From Primula veris (lineage: Eukaryota > Streptophyta > Magnoliopsida > Ericales > Primulaceae): DNA of 64,000 nucleotides. Shown here piece after piece: positions 12,850 to 25,900 of the stretch. A program made the position numbers and the translations under genes. The DNA is taken from assembly GCA_963682055.1 (NCBI GenBank), contig OY821751.1, forward strand, positions 930,001 to 994,000. Direction: 5' to 3'. Each line of letters opens with the position of its first letter. Within the stretch, counting starts at the first letter, position 1. The notes beneath the pieces were generated by a model. It saw nothing but the letters and a program-made list of their open reading frames with translations, did no database searches and was not told where the DNA came from.

Positions 12850-13430
12850 TTCAATCCCAATAGCAAAGAAATAGCTTAAAAAACACAATGTTACTCTAAA
12901 AAGATGTGATCCTTGTTTAATGGGTTCAATCACAATAATCCCAATAGCAAATCAATAGCTCAAAACACAATGTTTCTGCAAAAAAAAAAAAAAAAACACC
13001 AAGACCACAATAATTGCTCAAAAACACACTTTTTTTCTCCAAAAAGATTATAATTTTGATAATGGGTTAAATCCCAATACCAAAATAAATAGCTCAAAAA
13101 CACACTTTTTTCTCCAAAAAGATTATAATTTTGATAATGGGTTAAATCCCAATACCAAAATAAATAGCTCAAAACACACTTTTTTTCTCCAAAAAGATTA
13201 TACCTTTGATAATGGATTAAATCCCAATACCAAAATAAATAGCTCAAAACACAATGTTTTTACGAGATTTTTAACAAAACAGAAATAAATAGCTCCAACA
13301 ACATTTTTTTTCTCCAAAAAATATTTAATTTTTTGATAATGGGTTCAATCCCAAAACTATAAATAAATAAATACTAGATCAAAACAGAGTTTTTCTCCAA
13401 AAAGAATTGATCTTTGAATCTGGGTATGAC
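12850..13430. repeat. Tandem repeat (~75 bp) upstream of the GAUT-like gene
   Basis: About six to seven imperfect copies of a unit containing AAATAGCTCAAAACACA, a T-run, CTCCAAAAAGATTATA and TTTGATAATGGGTTAAATC. Three adjacent copies (about 13013-13245) are nearly identical. The block lies directly upstream of the TATA-like site of the GAUT-like gene and so occupies its proximal promoter. Confidence 0.85.
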
Positions 13431-13443
13431 TCTTTCCCAATGT

Positions 13444-13468
13444 AGAGAGAGAGAGAGAGAGAAGAGAG
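13444..13468. repeat. GA microsatellite
   Basis: A run of GA dinucleotides, GAGAGAGAGAGAGAGAGA, then a slightly interrupted GAAGAGAGAT. From 13471 to 13886 I see only AT-rich non-coding sequence. Confidence 0.85.
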
Positions 13469-13889
13469 ATCTATGAATTTTACTAATTTGGGTATTATAT
13501 TATTAATATTATTATTTTATGAAATTGATGAAAAATGATTATTACAAGTGTTGGATTGAGCTTAAGATTTGGGTTGTAAGAGACAACAAAATGAGTTGAT
13601 TTTGGTGCTATTTTTAGATTCATTTTACTACTTATTTAATTTGGGTTTTTCTTTTTTACTCAATATTTGTGTCACATTCTTTTTGGAATTTACTTAAAAA
13701 GGGAATATAGTTGAATTATTAATACCCCATTTGATGTAATGTTAATTTGGGTTTTGGTTTATCTCTTCACATTTCATATTGTTTTTAAAATTTGGTAACC
13801 AATAATGGCTCCTTTGGTTAAGGTACTAAGTGTTTCGGTACTGCATGTCTATTGAGATTACGGTCGGATAACAAGTATGGTCGTATACT

Positions 13890-14082
13890 CACTACAAAAA
13901 AATCCTCAAATAGCGACGGGATTAGTAACGTTATTTTTTGTTACAAGCTTATTAGCGACGGTTTTTGTGACGGTTTTGTGACAGTTTAGTCAATTTGCGA
14001 CAGATTTGTGACAACTTTTTAAATTAGCGACAGGCTTGTGATAGTTTTTTACTCTCACTAAATCAAACATTATTTTGTAGTG
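13890..14082 (+). mobile_element. CACTA-type MITE, copy 1
   Basis: 193 bp, beginning CACTACAAAA and ending TTTTGTAGTG, with target duplication ACT on both sides (13887-13889, 14083-14085). The CACTA terminus and 3-bp duplication fit the En/Spm (CACTA) superfamily. The interior holds eight copies of a G(C/T)GACRG-like motif, arranged like subterminal transposase-binding repeats. No coding capacity. Confidence 0.88.
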
Positions 14083-14085
14083 ACT

Positions 14086-15017
14086 AATCAACGGTAATGA
14101 TCCAGTAAGTACCGTGTTTGTTTGCACAACTATTTGTCATACGGCTATTGTGTGTTAATTTACCAAGTTACTAATATAGAAAAACTTGGTTATATGTCAT
14201 TTGATTGTTTAGGAAAGGCAGTAATGATCTTTGTGTAATATAATAAAATAAAGTATTAAAGAGCTTGAAACATGAGATGAAAAAATTATCAAGAAACAAA
14301 ATATACACAAGACTAAGAAGGTGAGATGTTAATTAATAAAAGGTCATATTTGCCTTTTGCTATATGTATTTATGACAAGAATATAATGAATTCAGAAGAT
14401 TAGTCTTAGATGACAAAACCGTAAAGGGCCTCGATAAGTTTTTAAGCAGTTTTCGCCTGTAGCTAACAACCCAACGAATACGATTTCTACATTATCACTC
14501 GAAATTGAGAATGATGATAGATAAATAAATTAAAGCATGTACACGATTGTGAATATAAGTTGCGGAAAGTGTAGATTAAGGAACAAATATAACAACTCGA
14601 TATACAGAGGTTCATCAACCGACAACCGAGCACGGGTCATATTTCCCCACTTACTTTCCCACTTGAGAAGCATCGGGGTCTTGCTTTGATAGCACCGTTG
14701 CTTGGCTGTTGGATACAAGTCCTGATATGAGATGCGATAATCGAGCCATATAAACTCCTGACTTTCTTATTTATTATTTATCTTATTTGAAGTAGTTTTT
14801 TTTAATCATTTTTATCTTGTTTACAAGTAAGTTGGCCACCAATGGCTTTATTCATTCATTAATTAATAGCATATATACAAATACAAACATAATCTCCATA
14901 GTCCATATACAACATTTATACGAGTTCATATCTTCTACTTCATATTTTGTACCTTATTTTGTATCCTCTTAACTATTATATTTTGGCTCTAATTTCGAAT
15001 TCTGATAAACATTTTTT

Positions 15018-15061
<44 letters not shown>

Positions 15062-16202
15062 CTTTTACAACAAATTCTAAACAAATTCCATAGTATTATT
15101 ACTTGATTTTTTCAGATTTAATGTTTAATTTACACTATCTCTTGTGTTTTTTAAATAAAAAATATTTAAGTTTTTAAAAGTTTTTTTTTATTTTTGCAAT
15201 GTATTGTATATGTCTTATTGTAATTATAGTATTTTTTTTATTTTTTTTGAATAACTTTTTTGGGTTAAAAAATGTATGAGACACGAAAAATGGTATAAAA
15301 CAAGAGACACAAGATATGGACTCGCAATATACTCATACAACATCTAGATACCGACTTGATACCACCTAAATCGATTTCAATCTAGATTTCTACACCGTCA
15401 ATCATAACTTACATAGTTAATTAATCCATCGTTTGGAAGCGCGACATAATCGTGAATTATGTTGCATAAAACACGACTGAATGATCAAATTTAGTTATGT
15501 TCATTTTTCAGAACAAGTCAATTTTGTCTTCTTCGCATGTACCAACGATAAAACGATACACATAAATTGTCATATATATGTACTATCCCCGTTCCTATTT
15601 AATTGTCCATTACGAAACTACATGTAATTTTGACCGGTCAAGAATTTGTATCAAAATTGTCGGAATGAAAATTTTCAAAAGTTGATCATATAGTTCAAAT
15701 GTTAAATTTTATGATTAGATTTAAAAAAAATTCATTTCGATAATTTTGATACAAGTTATAAGCCGATAAAAATTGCACGCAGAAGGAATCCTAACTAAAT
15801 TTATTTTGAGAGATTTCGGGATTTGAAAACAATGAGATAATAACCAGCTACTTATTGCTATGAGATAATAACCAGCTACTTATTGCTATGAAATACACAT
15901 TGATAAGTATGAAATTATACCTCTTTTTTTTAATTTTGTAAAAAATAAATAAAAAGACCATAAAACGAACCAATGAATCAATGATACACACTAAACCAAA
16001 AAAATTGTCAAAGGATTGTAATAAGCTAGTTTATACTTGTTTGGTCGATTAACTTGCGAGTCCAGTCGTGATACAATCTATTTTAGATGACGTTCGAGAA
16101 ACTCACTAATCGTTTAATTGAGTATTTGTATGAGGTCGCTAAATACGGTAAGAGAAAATGGATGTAATGATCTAATGTGACCTAAGTTACGCTACTCTCA
16201 TT
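14086..16202. other. Intergenic, no gene seen; AT microsatellite and decayed MITE
   Basis: No exon-like reading frame on either strand. Contains an (AT)n run at 15021-15058, a degenerate Stowaway-like segment (15581-15793) and a perfect short tandem duplication of a GAGATAATAACCAGCTACTT unit near 15833-15890. Confidence 0.6.
15581..15793. mobile_element. Degenerate Stowaway-like MITE
   Basis: Starts TACTATCCCCGTTCC, close to the common plant Stowaway end TACTCCCTCCGTTCC. Its inner sequence AATTTTGATACAAGTTATAA is shared with 38608-38697, which ends GAATGGAGTA, and is partly shared with 45782-45925. The right end here is eroded, so the boundary is uncertain. Confidence 0.45.
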
Positions 16203-16210
16203 AATATAAC

Positions 16211-16471
16211 TAGGGTTGGGCGAAAAACCGAAAAAACCGAACCGGACCGATAACCGAACCGAAAAAGACCGAACCGAAAAACCGAAAAAATTCCGGGTCG
16301 GTTCGGTTTTAATAACCGAAAAATAACTGAAAAACCGAAACTGGACCGAAAAACCCCAGTCCGGTTCGGTTCAAAAAATAAAAAGACCGAAACCGAAAAA
16401 AACCGAACCGAAAAATATGCTCGGTTTCGATTTTGTTAAAAATCGACCGAATCGGACCGAACCCAGCTCTA
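16211..16471. mobile_element. hAT-type non-autonomous element rich in CCGAA, copy 1
   Basis: 261 bp bounded by TAGGGTTGGGC and ACCCAGCTCTA, which are imperfect inverted ends, and by a perfect 8-bp duplication AATATAAC (16203-16210, 16472-16479). The 8-bp duplication and TAGGG ends fit the hAT superfamily. The interior is almost wholly variants of ACCGAA / TTCGGTT. It ends 209 bp upstream of the TPX2-like start codon. Confidence 0.85.
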
Positions 16472-16619
16472 AATATAACTTATCTTCATTTTAAAAAAAA
16501 AATTAAACCATTTTTTTTTAAAATTTCCCAACAAACTAACCCCCACAAAAGAAAACTAGCCGTTGTACAAACAATTTCTTTAATGATACAAATAATTCAA
16601 TTACAAGAGAAATTTAACT

Positions 16620-16680
16620 CATTTTCTCTCCCAAATCTCTCTCCTAAATCTCTCTCCCAAATCTCTCTCAAATCTCTCTG
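16620..16680 (+). promoter_or_regulatory. Pyrimidine-rich leader of the TPX2-like gene
   Basis: Four to five repeats of TCTCTCCCAAATC run directly into the ATG at 16681. CT-rich leaders are common in plant 5'UTRs, and it helps to support this start codon. Confidence 0.5.
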
Positions 16681-19600
16681 ATGGATTCAAGCACACCCAT
16701 CAAAACCCATCAATCAAAGATCTCAAAAACACCCAAAAAAGATGAAAATAAAGACCCTAACTTGATAAAACTATCAAAATCTCCAATAATAATAAAATCT
16801 GTGAATAAAAGTAAAAACACATCAAAACCCACTTCTAAAAACCCTTCCTTTTCGTCCCCAAAGACTCGGATCCGAGAACGGAAGTTTATGGTGGCGAAAC
16901 GAGACCCTAAGAGAGAGAAACAGGGTTCGGGGAAGAGGGTTTGTAGTTGTGAAGAAAGTGTTGGGAAAAAGTGCTTGTGTTTGGCTTATGAGAGTTTAAG
17001 GGCTTCTCAAGAAGATTTTTTCAAGAAAAAGGTCGACGAAAACGGTGTTTTTGGGGCGGAAGAAAAGGTTTCGGAATTTGGGCAAATGGGTTGTTTGGAT
17101 AGGAAAAAAAGGGTTGACAAAAAAGAGTTTTCCAATAAAAGGGTTGAAGAAAAAAGAGTCGAAAACGATGTTTTCAGGGCGAAGGAAAAGGTTTTGGAAT
17201 TTGGGCAAATGGGTTGTTTGGATACTAAGAAAAAAGTCGATAAAAAGGATGTTTTTGAAATGAATGTGGCGACAGAAAAGGTTTCGGAATCTGTGGGTAA
17301 TTTGGATAATAAGAAAAGGGTCGAAGAAAAAGGAGTCGAAAATGGTGTTTTGGGGGTGAAAGAAAAGGTTTCGGAATTTGGGCAAATGGGTTGTTTGGAT
17401 AATAAGAAAAGGGTCGGAAAAAAAGGAGTCGAAAATGATGTTTTTGGGGCGAAAGAAAAGGTTTTGGGATTTGAGGGTTGTTCGGATAATAAGACAGAGA
17501 TTGGGAAAGTTATGAGTTTAGTGAATGCTTTTGAAAAGCTAAAAACAGGAGAAATTGAATTTTCTAATAAGGGTGATGATAATATCAAAGAGGCGGAATC
17601 GGAGTTTTGTAATAAGGGTCCTGAGAGTCAGGTATCGTTGTCTTCGATTTGTCCATCGGATTTCTTAGGCAGGGTGTCGTTGGATAGTAGCCAAGGAAGG
17701 TTGGTAATTTCAACTTTGCGTTTTTTTTTTAGAATTTTGCCTTTGATTTTGTATTGTTGACAGTAATTTGGACTCATTTTGGTTTTACTTGGATTTTGTG
17801 TAGCTTCTCATTTTCAAGCAAAGGTTGTGTTGATCGTAGGAGTCGAAGAAATGTAAGTATTTCTGTTTCGTTTTTGTCTTTACTTCATTTATGTGGACTA
17901 TGTTTTCTAGTTCTTGTTTGGTTGCAGATTTTAAGCAGTAATATTTATTGAAAGATAGATGGCTTAAAAAAGGAAGTACAGAACTTAGCTTTTAAGCTTG
18001 ATGTTAACCAAAAAGAGCGGAAATCTAAGTTTAGATTTTGCTACAAACAAGGCCTTAATGCAATACGAAAGGGTATTTACTTCATTTGTGTGGAGTATGT
18101 TTTTCTAGTTCTTGTTTGGTGGCAAATTTAAGCAAATTTGCTTTATTTTATTAATATTTATTGAAAGTAGACGGCTTAAAGCTTTCTACGGTGTAGAGGC
18201 AAAAGAAGTACAGAACTTCGCTATTAAGATGAATCTTCATCGAAAAGAGCGGACAATCTAGGTTTAGAAACAAGGCCTTAATATAATATGAAATGGTATT
18301 TCCTCCTTTGTGTGGACTATGTTTTTCTAGACTTGTTTGGTTGCAGATTTTAGGCAAATACGCTGGATTTTAGTAATATTTGTTGAAAGATAGATGGCTT
18401 AAAGCTTCTACAGTGTAAAGATAAAAAAAATGAAGTACATAACTTAAGTTTTTAAGCGCTTGATCTTAAGCGAAAACAGCGGAAAATCCAAGTTTAGGTG
18501 TTGCTACAAAACAAGGGCTGAATGCAATATTATAGCCTCGTAGAACGAGTTCTTTCAATTAAGAAAGCTTGTGATCTTTATGTAATTCTTTTCGTATATA
18601 TTATGTAGAGTGCTGAGTCGTCTGGAACCTTTGGGGGAAGACGGTGGAGGAAAAAACAGCAGCAGCTAAAAGCAACTCGGCAACAACCTTTCAAACTATT
18701 AACCGAGGTTTGTGAATAAATTTAGGATGCATTCTGGGATTTGTAGCTTAGTACAACATAGTGATGATTATTGTCCTCCTCTGCTCTGAATATTTATGTG
18801 AATAAGCGTTTTTGAGCTTTGAAGCAAGATATTAGAAGAATGGTGTAAATTTAAATGGTGATGTATCGATACTGGCTATAGATAGGAGTTTTGTTTATTA
18901 GTATAGACACAGAAACTTCTTCAAACTTGCGAATACGTTATGAGTGCTATATGCAATCTGTAGCTTACTACAGCATAGTGATGGTTATTGACCTTTTTTG
19001 ACTGCAATATGAATACGATGTTCTAGTGGAAAAATTGTAGTAGGAAATTAACCAAAATTACTTTTGCATTGATATCGATACTAGATAGGAGTTTCATTTG
19101 CTAACATTAGCAGGAAAAAAAAGTCGAAATTATAGCAGTATCGAAACTTATAGATAAAGAGTTTCGTTCCCTTATTAACAGGAAATGTTACAAGGGTGAT
19201 ATTGTAGTATCGATACTGAGTTATTGGGCTATAGATAAGGGTTTCAATTGTTAATACTCACATGATGCTTAATGTTGCTTATTCATAGACACCGAGAAAA
19301 GTCTCAGCAATTTGTGTTTAGTCCCCTTTGATAAAAAAAATTGGTAGTATAGAAATGCACCCCTTGGGGGCAACACAACACGTTAGATATGAAGCTCTCA
19401 ATAGCAGCTATTTATCCCATTTTCTGAGTAACTGAACTTTGTCAGATTTTAACTAGAATCTCAAAGTAACTTTTTGGGGTTCCTAACACATTCATACATC
19501 ATATTTTTCGTACCTGCGAAAAAATAGTGAGCTTGTTTATTATTTTGTCCTGCTCTTATCCTGGAGAAACATTTTGCTCATATGAGGCCAACAAATTTGA

Positions 19601-21374
19601 TACCAACTCTAGATAGGATTTTTTTCCTAATAATAATGCCAAAAGTTATTGAATGAATAACTCGTTTTTAATATGATTTACACTGATCCATGCCTTTGCA
19701 ATTTGTATCCAACCACTTAATTAAAAGACATGGAATTATATAAATGCAGAACAAAGTGGCTAGTTATGAAACATGAGGTTTTCAACAGCAATTGTTTTAG
19801 CCCATTTCCTGAGTAGCTACATATTTTTGATTGTTTTAGTTTCAGCATACCATTGTGTTCTTTTGATGTTCCATTTATTTTATACTTCGTAGCTCGTACC
19901 ATAGACTAGATATTATACTCGCTTTTAAGTTCACATAGCTATTGCTAATTGCTTGTTCTAAAACTGATTATCTGATAATTAGTAGAAAAGCTATGCTATT
20001 ATGCCAAATTCTGCTTATTGATTAGGCTGATGGATAGCTTTTTCCACCAAAATCACTGAATTTTCTGCAATATTTGTATTATATAGCAAAGAGGGAAAAA
20101 CAAAGAGGAAGACTTTACAAAAAAACTGCAAGATATGATCATTGAGGAGCAGAAACAAAGGATTCCCATTGCTCAAGGTCTTCCATGGACAACTGATGAG
20201 CCAGAGGTAAGCATATTTTCCTAAGAAAAAAAAAAACATTAATATCAATTTTCCTTTAAAAAGTTAAATATATCTCTTATGGTTATATAAAGTTTATAAA
20301 TTACATAAATTGGCTCTTTCTTGTTAAGGCTGTCAAACTGTTACAGTTTTATACGTTAATGGAACTTTTCTCTACCGTTGTGTCATCGTAATATGTTTGT
20401 ATTTTTAAATAAACTTGTAAATATTTTGTGGTTGTGTGACTTGTACAGAACTTGATGAGACCTCCAGTTAAGGACAATACTAGACCAGTTGACTTGGTGT
20501 TGCACAGTGACGTGAGAGCTATGGATAGAGCAGAATTTGATCAACAGGTGCCTTTACAAAATTGATGAACATATAATCTTCCTTTCGTTTTTGTTGTTTG
20601 GCATGTTGAACTTTTTTGGTAACTTAACATTAGTGATTGCCTTTACAAAATTAATGAACATAAATCTTCCTTTCGTTTTTGTTGTTTGGCATGTTGAAAT
20701 TTTTTGGTAACTTAACATTAGTGACTAGTTCGAAGTCCAACTATACTAACATCCACTTTGGTGTTTGCATAGCTGGCGGAGAAAGAAGCTCTCATTGAAC
20801 AGTTCAAGATGGAAAGAGAAAAACAGATAAAGGTGCGTTCGTCAAAAATTCTTTTTCAGGTTCTTTTAGCCTTCTTTGAGCAGCTTATAATCCGAGTTTT
20901 ACTAGAATTTTGGCCTAAAGAGGCTAGAAGACCAACCCCAATTTCTTCTCTTAAACTCAAGAAATTTAACTGATTTGCTAAAAAGAGGCAGCTAAAGAAT
21001 CTCTGGTGTGAACCTTTTTTTCTTGTGGTTTTAATTTTTGTTCGATAACATTGCTCTTTTAGATGGCTGAGGAAGAAGAAATTAAGAGGCTAAGGAAAGA
21101 GCTTATTCCAAAGGCGCAGCCAATGCCGTACTTCGATAGGCCATTCATCCCTAAAAGGTAACAACAGCTCACGTGCTATGCTGTTATACATACTTCTATG
21201 GTTTCGTTTTATGGAAACATTTTTTACTATATCATGATTTATCCATTTCAAAAAGAACCATTTTGAAGACTCAAAACTATTTTTTGACTTCTATGGTTTT
21301 GTCGTATGAAAATATTTTTGACTATATGATGATTTATTCATTTCAGAAAGCATCATTTTGAAAAGAGGGATTAG
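16681..21374 (+). CDS. TPX2-domain microtubule-associated protein
   Basis: Plant TPX2-like family, proteins that bind microtubules and in characterised members act in spindle or cortical arrays. Eight exons with GT-AG junctions in phase: 16681-17699, 17804-17852, 18609-18707, 20087-20206, 20449-20547, 20773-20832, 21063-21157, 21347-21374; 522 residues. Residues 61-78 contain the conserved RIRERKF motif. SSGTFGGRRWRKKQQ, QRIPIAQGLPWTTDEPE and RPPVKDNTRPVDLVLHSDVR then lead into the charged C-terminal helix with RLRKELIPKAQPMPYFDRPF (about 492-511), the TPX2 signature. Residues about 117-272, all in exon 1, are four to five degenerate repeats carrying EKVSEFGQMGCLD, apparently lineage-specific. 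The C-terminus KHHFEKRD is shorter than usual. The hAT element 209 bp upstream may affect expression. Confidence 0.88.
17030..17500 (+). repeat. In-frame coding repeats in exon 1 of the TPX2-like gene
   Basis: Units of roughly 90-130 bp carrying GTTTCGGAATTTGGGCAAAT and GGTTGTTTGGATA recur at about 17065, 17190 and 17365, with diverged copies near 17280 and 17455. All stay in frame and encode an EKVxEFGQMGCLDxKKxV block, so they look like expansion of a disordered basic linker. Confidence 0.85.
17880..18535. repeat. Triplicated ~200-220 bp unit in intron 2 of the TPX2-like gene
   Basis: Three imperfect tandem copies, each with TGTGGACTATGTTTTTCTAG, CTTGTTTGGTTGCAGATTTT, TTATTGAAAGATAGATGGCT and a closing AAGGCCTTAATGCAATA, beginning near 17883, 18080 and 18303. 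The unit itself resembles the dispersed TTTGG...TTTTAAGC element seen at 31925 and 36020. Confidence 0.8.
21185..21374 (+). repeat. Tandem duplication of the last intron end and last exon
   Basis: Two ~105-bp copies share CTTCTATGGTTT, ATGAAAA..TTTTTGACTATAT and CCATTTC..AAAGCATCATTTTGAA. The second copy carries the used acceptor TTTCAG|AAAGCATCATTTTG at 21346/21347. The first has TTTCAAAAAG at about 21251-21260, where the AG acceptor is lost, so it is a silenced exon copy. Confidence 0.8.
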
Positions 21375-22939
21375 TAGCATCGTAGATGATAAGAGATGAT
21401 GGGTCGAGCAATGGTTGTTTAGTGTTCATATATTCCATTCATGTTATTCAATAATATTGAATTTTCTTTAATGAAATGCATAATTTCGGATTGGCTTTTT
21501 TCTGGAGTGAATACCCAAGTATCTGCAGAGTGATCCTTGTAATATCATTGTATATTTTTTGGTTGTATGAAATTGTTCTTTCAATGAAGCGACTTGTTCT
21601 TGCTGAGATTTTATCGTCTGATCATGTATAACAAAGAGCCTTTGACCCACCATGTTACATCGACTAATACTAGTATATAATATTTACAAATGTTTTTAAA
21701 TCACCATGTTTATTTTGATAAATAACGACCGAAATTTCATTTACTTTTCGGGGACTAGAGACACAAGATGATCCATGCCATCGTTTGAAGTTTTTTTTCA
21801 AAACTCAAAAATATTAGTAAAACAATCTTCTTTGTCGCAGTTTGCTCAAGTGAGAGTGCAGTTTTAGGCGCAACAGTGCCTTGATACATTACATACCTCA
21901 ACCAACATTTTGTTATATGACGGGAATTTCTTAACTCAACTATTTACCGAAATGTGAGACAACAACAGAGGGATGCTTTTGCAACTATCAAACGATGAAC
22001 TGTATATCGGGGAATCTTAAAAACTAATACAAAACCAAATGATGAACTGCATTTACAGCTGAGTTCCTGTAAATCATGCCGTCACCAGGATAATACGCAT
22101 ACACACCATATGGAGACTTGGTAATCAACTTTGCCGAAAACACACAAAAAAGGTGCAACTATGTATGCTTTTTTTTCCACCAAAACCCAAGATCACCAGC
22201 TTCTATGAATGGACTTAAATTGTGATAGAAACTCCACAATTATAATATGAAGAGGCTCTTCCAAGCTGCAACTCTGAAAAGCTATTAAAATATAATCAAC
22301 CTAAGAAAGAGCTCACCTTCTTTATTAGCTATATCATGTATCATGGAAGCTATTGATGATCAAGATAGAGAGAATCTCTATAGCGCGTTCTTATATTCTG
22401 ACCAATTACGTAAAAGCACGTTTAAGTATCGGAATACATCGTATCAAAGAAGTTAATAAATCTGAGCTTTTGATCAACTCTTTTAGTTGGGAGTATCATT
22501 TTGTCCAGGCTTATTCGAAAGAATTGGGAACACTTGGAAAAGTTGCATTTGCGTTTACTCCAAGCTTGTGAAGATATACAAATAATACCATAACATACAC
22601 ATCAATAACATATGATGCAAGCACGTCTACAGATCCATTAACCATCAACATATTACACATGTTTAAACACGCCATTATAATATAACGATATTCCAAAATT
22701 GGCAGAAATGAAATAAAGCACCTTTAAGATATAAAAAACCATCAATTTCAAGTACATTAAAATGGGAGTGCAAAATAAACTCAGAAGTCGATAGATATTA
22801 AAGAGACAATGGGAAACATGTTCTCGAAACACAGACAACAAAATTTCTCTAGTAAAATCCAATGCAGCAACATCTGTGCTAACATTCTTGAAACAAGAAA
22901 AAACTACAAATGATCAGAACATCTTCGCAATATTTTTGT
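21375..22939. other. Convergent 3' intergenic region, no gene seen
   Basis: Lies between the 3' ends of the TPX2-like (+) and RPS19 (-) genes. Several short open frames exist, but none has a recognisable domain or splice structure. It probably holds both 3'UTRs and polyadenylation sites. Confidence 0.6.
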
Positions 22940-25900
22940 TCATGGAGCAATTGTGATGCGACCAGCAACTTGATCAAGATCTCTCTGTCCAGTGGATGTA
23001 ATTCTCCTCCCACTGAAAAAGTCGAAAAATAGGATAAGTGATACTGAAGTAGTCAAGACTGAAAAAAGGATACAAACTGTAAATTCTCAATTTGTTTAAC
23101 AAGAATAGTAGTATAAGACCGTTTTGCACTTGTGAAACAATCTCAGCATAGGAAGCTTAATATACATTGTTATGTAATTTGGGACCTAAAGAGTGTTCAA
23201 AATGGCAACTGAAAAGAAACCCCAATTTTCCCATTTGCTAGTAGATTAAAGAAAAGAAAACAGATTACCCTTTTTGAGCAATGACAACTATTGAAAATGG
23301 TTTGGGAAAACATGTTCAAAATGGAAATTGAGAACCAACTTATAACTCTCAATTCATGAAATAAATGCTGGTCGGTTTGTTTAAATATATTCAAAATGAA
23401 AACTAAAACCATCTCAATGATCAGCGTCAACAATAATATTGGCATGTACAAGATGTGTTTAAATGAATTCACAATTTGTTAGTTAAAAAACAACAATAGT
23501 ATAAAAAGCATACCCTTTAGGATCAACTTCAACAATGTTGTTGGCTTCCAATTGGTGAAGGATGTGACGAGCAATAGCACCACTGCTTTTGCCAAAATGG
23601 GATGGACGACTCCCATTGTTTTTGCTCCCACCGTAAATTCTCTTGAATGCACCGACACCCAATCCCTGCCTCAGGTAAATCTTCCTTGCCATAGACGCTG
23701 GCCACACATAAATATTAAGAAAGGAAATTTAAAACCAGAACATAACAGCACATCTTAGCAATAACAAACAGAACAACTATGGTTTGGCGAATAATTTGTT
23801 GAATACAAGTACAAAACTGAGTAAAAAAGAATCATAGTGAAAAAATTATTTTGGCTTTGTAACTAAAGACCATCTCAACCAATAATGTTTTTTACAATTT
23901 TGTTGTATACCAACTACTGGCAAACAAGAGAAGTAAAGTTTTTTATTACTAATTTTACCGGTTGATGCATCAAATTGAAAAAAGAAGAGACATTCATGTA
24001 GAAAACTTTAATTAACACATTATTTAGAAAAAAAAATTAATATATAAAACACAACTTACCAGCTCTGATGTAATACCAATCAGGATCATAGGGAGCAAGC
24101 TCCTTCAGGACTCCAGTTTTCACAATATCAACATAAGGAGGTTCCACAATCTAACAGAAAGTTTGAGAAAGAAAGAAATAGCATTAGTCGACGCGTATAA
24201 GTATAAGTCTGCCACTATAAGAACTATTGCAACAGACCTAACAAGTATACAAACAACTTGCAACCAGCCATGAATTAATGTTGTTTTCTAATTCATATCT
24301 TCAGAAAGCACAACAACTCAGATTAACGCTGTAACTTAATCTTTAAGGGGAAATTAAATTTCACTAACATGACACGGTTTTCCTATTAATAATAGGTAAC
24401 ACATTCATGATCAGTGTCATAGATTTAACAGTACTCTCATCTGTGTAGAATTAGAAACAAACATTCGCCTTTCATTCAAAATACAAAACTGACACCTCTA
24501 TGTTTAAAAAAGCTATAACTTCAGAAAAATGGAAAAGGTAGAATTACCATTCAACTACAAAAACAAGAAAATAATCCCAATAAATCTACCTTCAGTATAA
24601 TAGTTGCATCGTATAATATTACAGTTACATAATGGGCAGATATTAAACAATAAACACACAATTGCATGAAACAAACATGATTTCAAGTAATCAAAAGGCA
24701 AAAGAAATTACCACCTCACTCATATATCTAGTTCAATAAAGCCAGTATTTACATATATGAAATTACTCCTTAGTTATAAAACAGTGAACTCAATTAGATT
24801 ACAAACCCTCATCAGAACAACTAACGAACACTCACAATACATTAAAAAAACACTCAAATTATTCATCTTAAATCAGCTACCACTGCACTATTATGTTCAA
24901 CTTCTTTTAAACATTGTAACTTAATCATTTCTTAGGAAAATTCCCCATCTTTATAACAAATTCATAAAAGACTACATATCCACTCAAACATTCATCTAAA
25001 TGATAGAACCTAAAGAAGCAAACAGCGTATGCAAAAAGATATGAATACATATATAGATATCTATATATATATATATAGATACATAAATATATACATGTCT
25101 AAACTTAAATCATAAGATATGTGAAGCTAAAAATCAAGCCGATTGTTCATCTAAAACAACAAAACAACAAATGAACAATAAAAAACGTATAAATCCAAGC
25201 ACAAAGAAAAACAAACATACATGTCTATAAAGAGATGGGCAGCATAGTGCGCTGAATTCATTAACAACGATGTTAGGTACAAGTTTGTAATTTCTCATTA
25301 AAAAAAGCACAGTCAAAAACTGTATATGTATAAGATATGTTTGTGCACAATTATCCTAAACTTATTTATCCCAAGTAACTATAAGCCAAAAGACACTTTA
25401 AATCCACTAAAAATGAGAATAACCAAACACTCTAAACAGATATATATATATATATATGTGTGTGTATAAAAAGAGAAAGAAATAACCTTTTTTCCAGAAA
25501 ACTAACAAAACCCAAATGAGAATAAAAGTGACTATTTTACAAAACCCACATGAGAATAAACAATTATAAGCCAAAAGACACCTTAAATCCACTCAAGATG
25601 AACAATCAAACACTAAATGCAAACACATATAAGCAATTATAAGCTAAAAGTGACTATTTTACAAAACCCACATGAGAATAAACAATTATAAGCCAAAAGA
25701 CACCTTAAATCCACTCAAAATCAACAATAAAACACTAAATCCAAACACGTATAAGCAATTATAAGCTAAAAGTGACTATTTTACAAAACCCACATGAAAA
25801 TAAACAATTATAAGCCAAAAGACACCTTAAATCCACTCAAAATCAACAATAAAACACTAAATCTAAATACATATATATAGAGAGAGAAAGAAATAACATT

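Noticed and set aside
12960..13247. 95-codon minus frame with repeated SYLFWYWDL
   Set aside because: Artefact of the promoter tandem repeat upstream of the GAUT-like gene.
16996..17588. Antisense frames of 129 and 193 codons
   Set aside because: Shadows of the repetitive TPX2-like exon 1; no splice or domain support.
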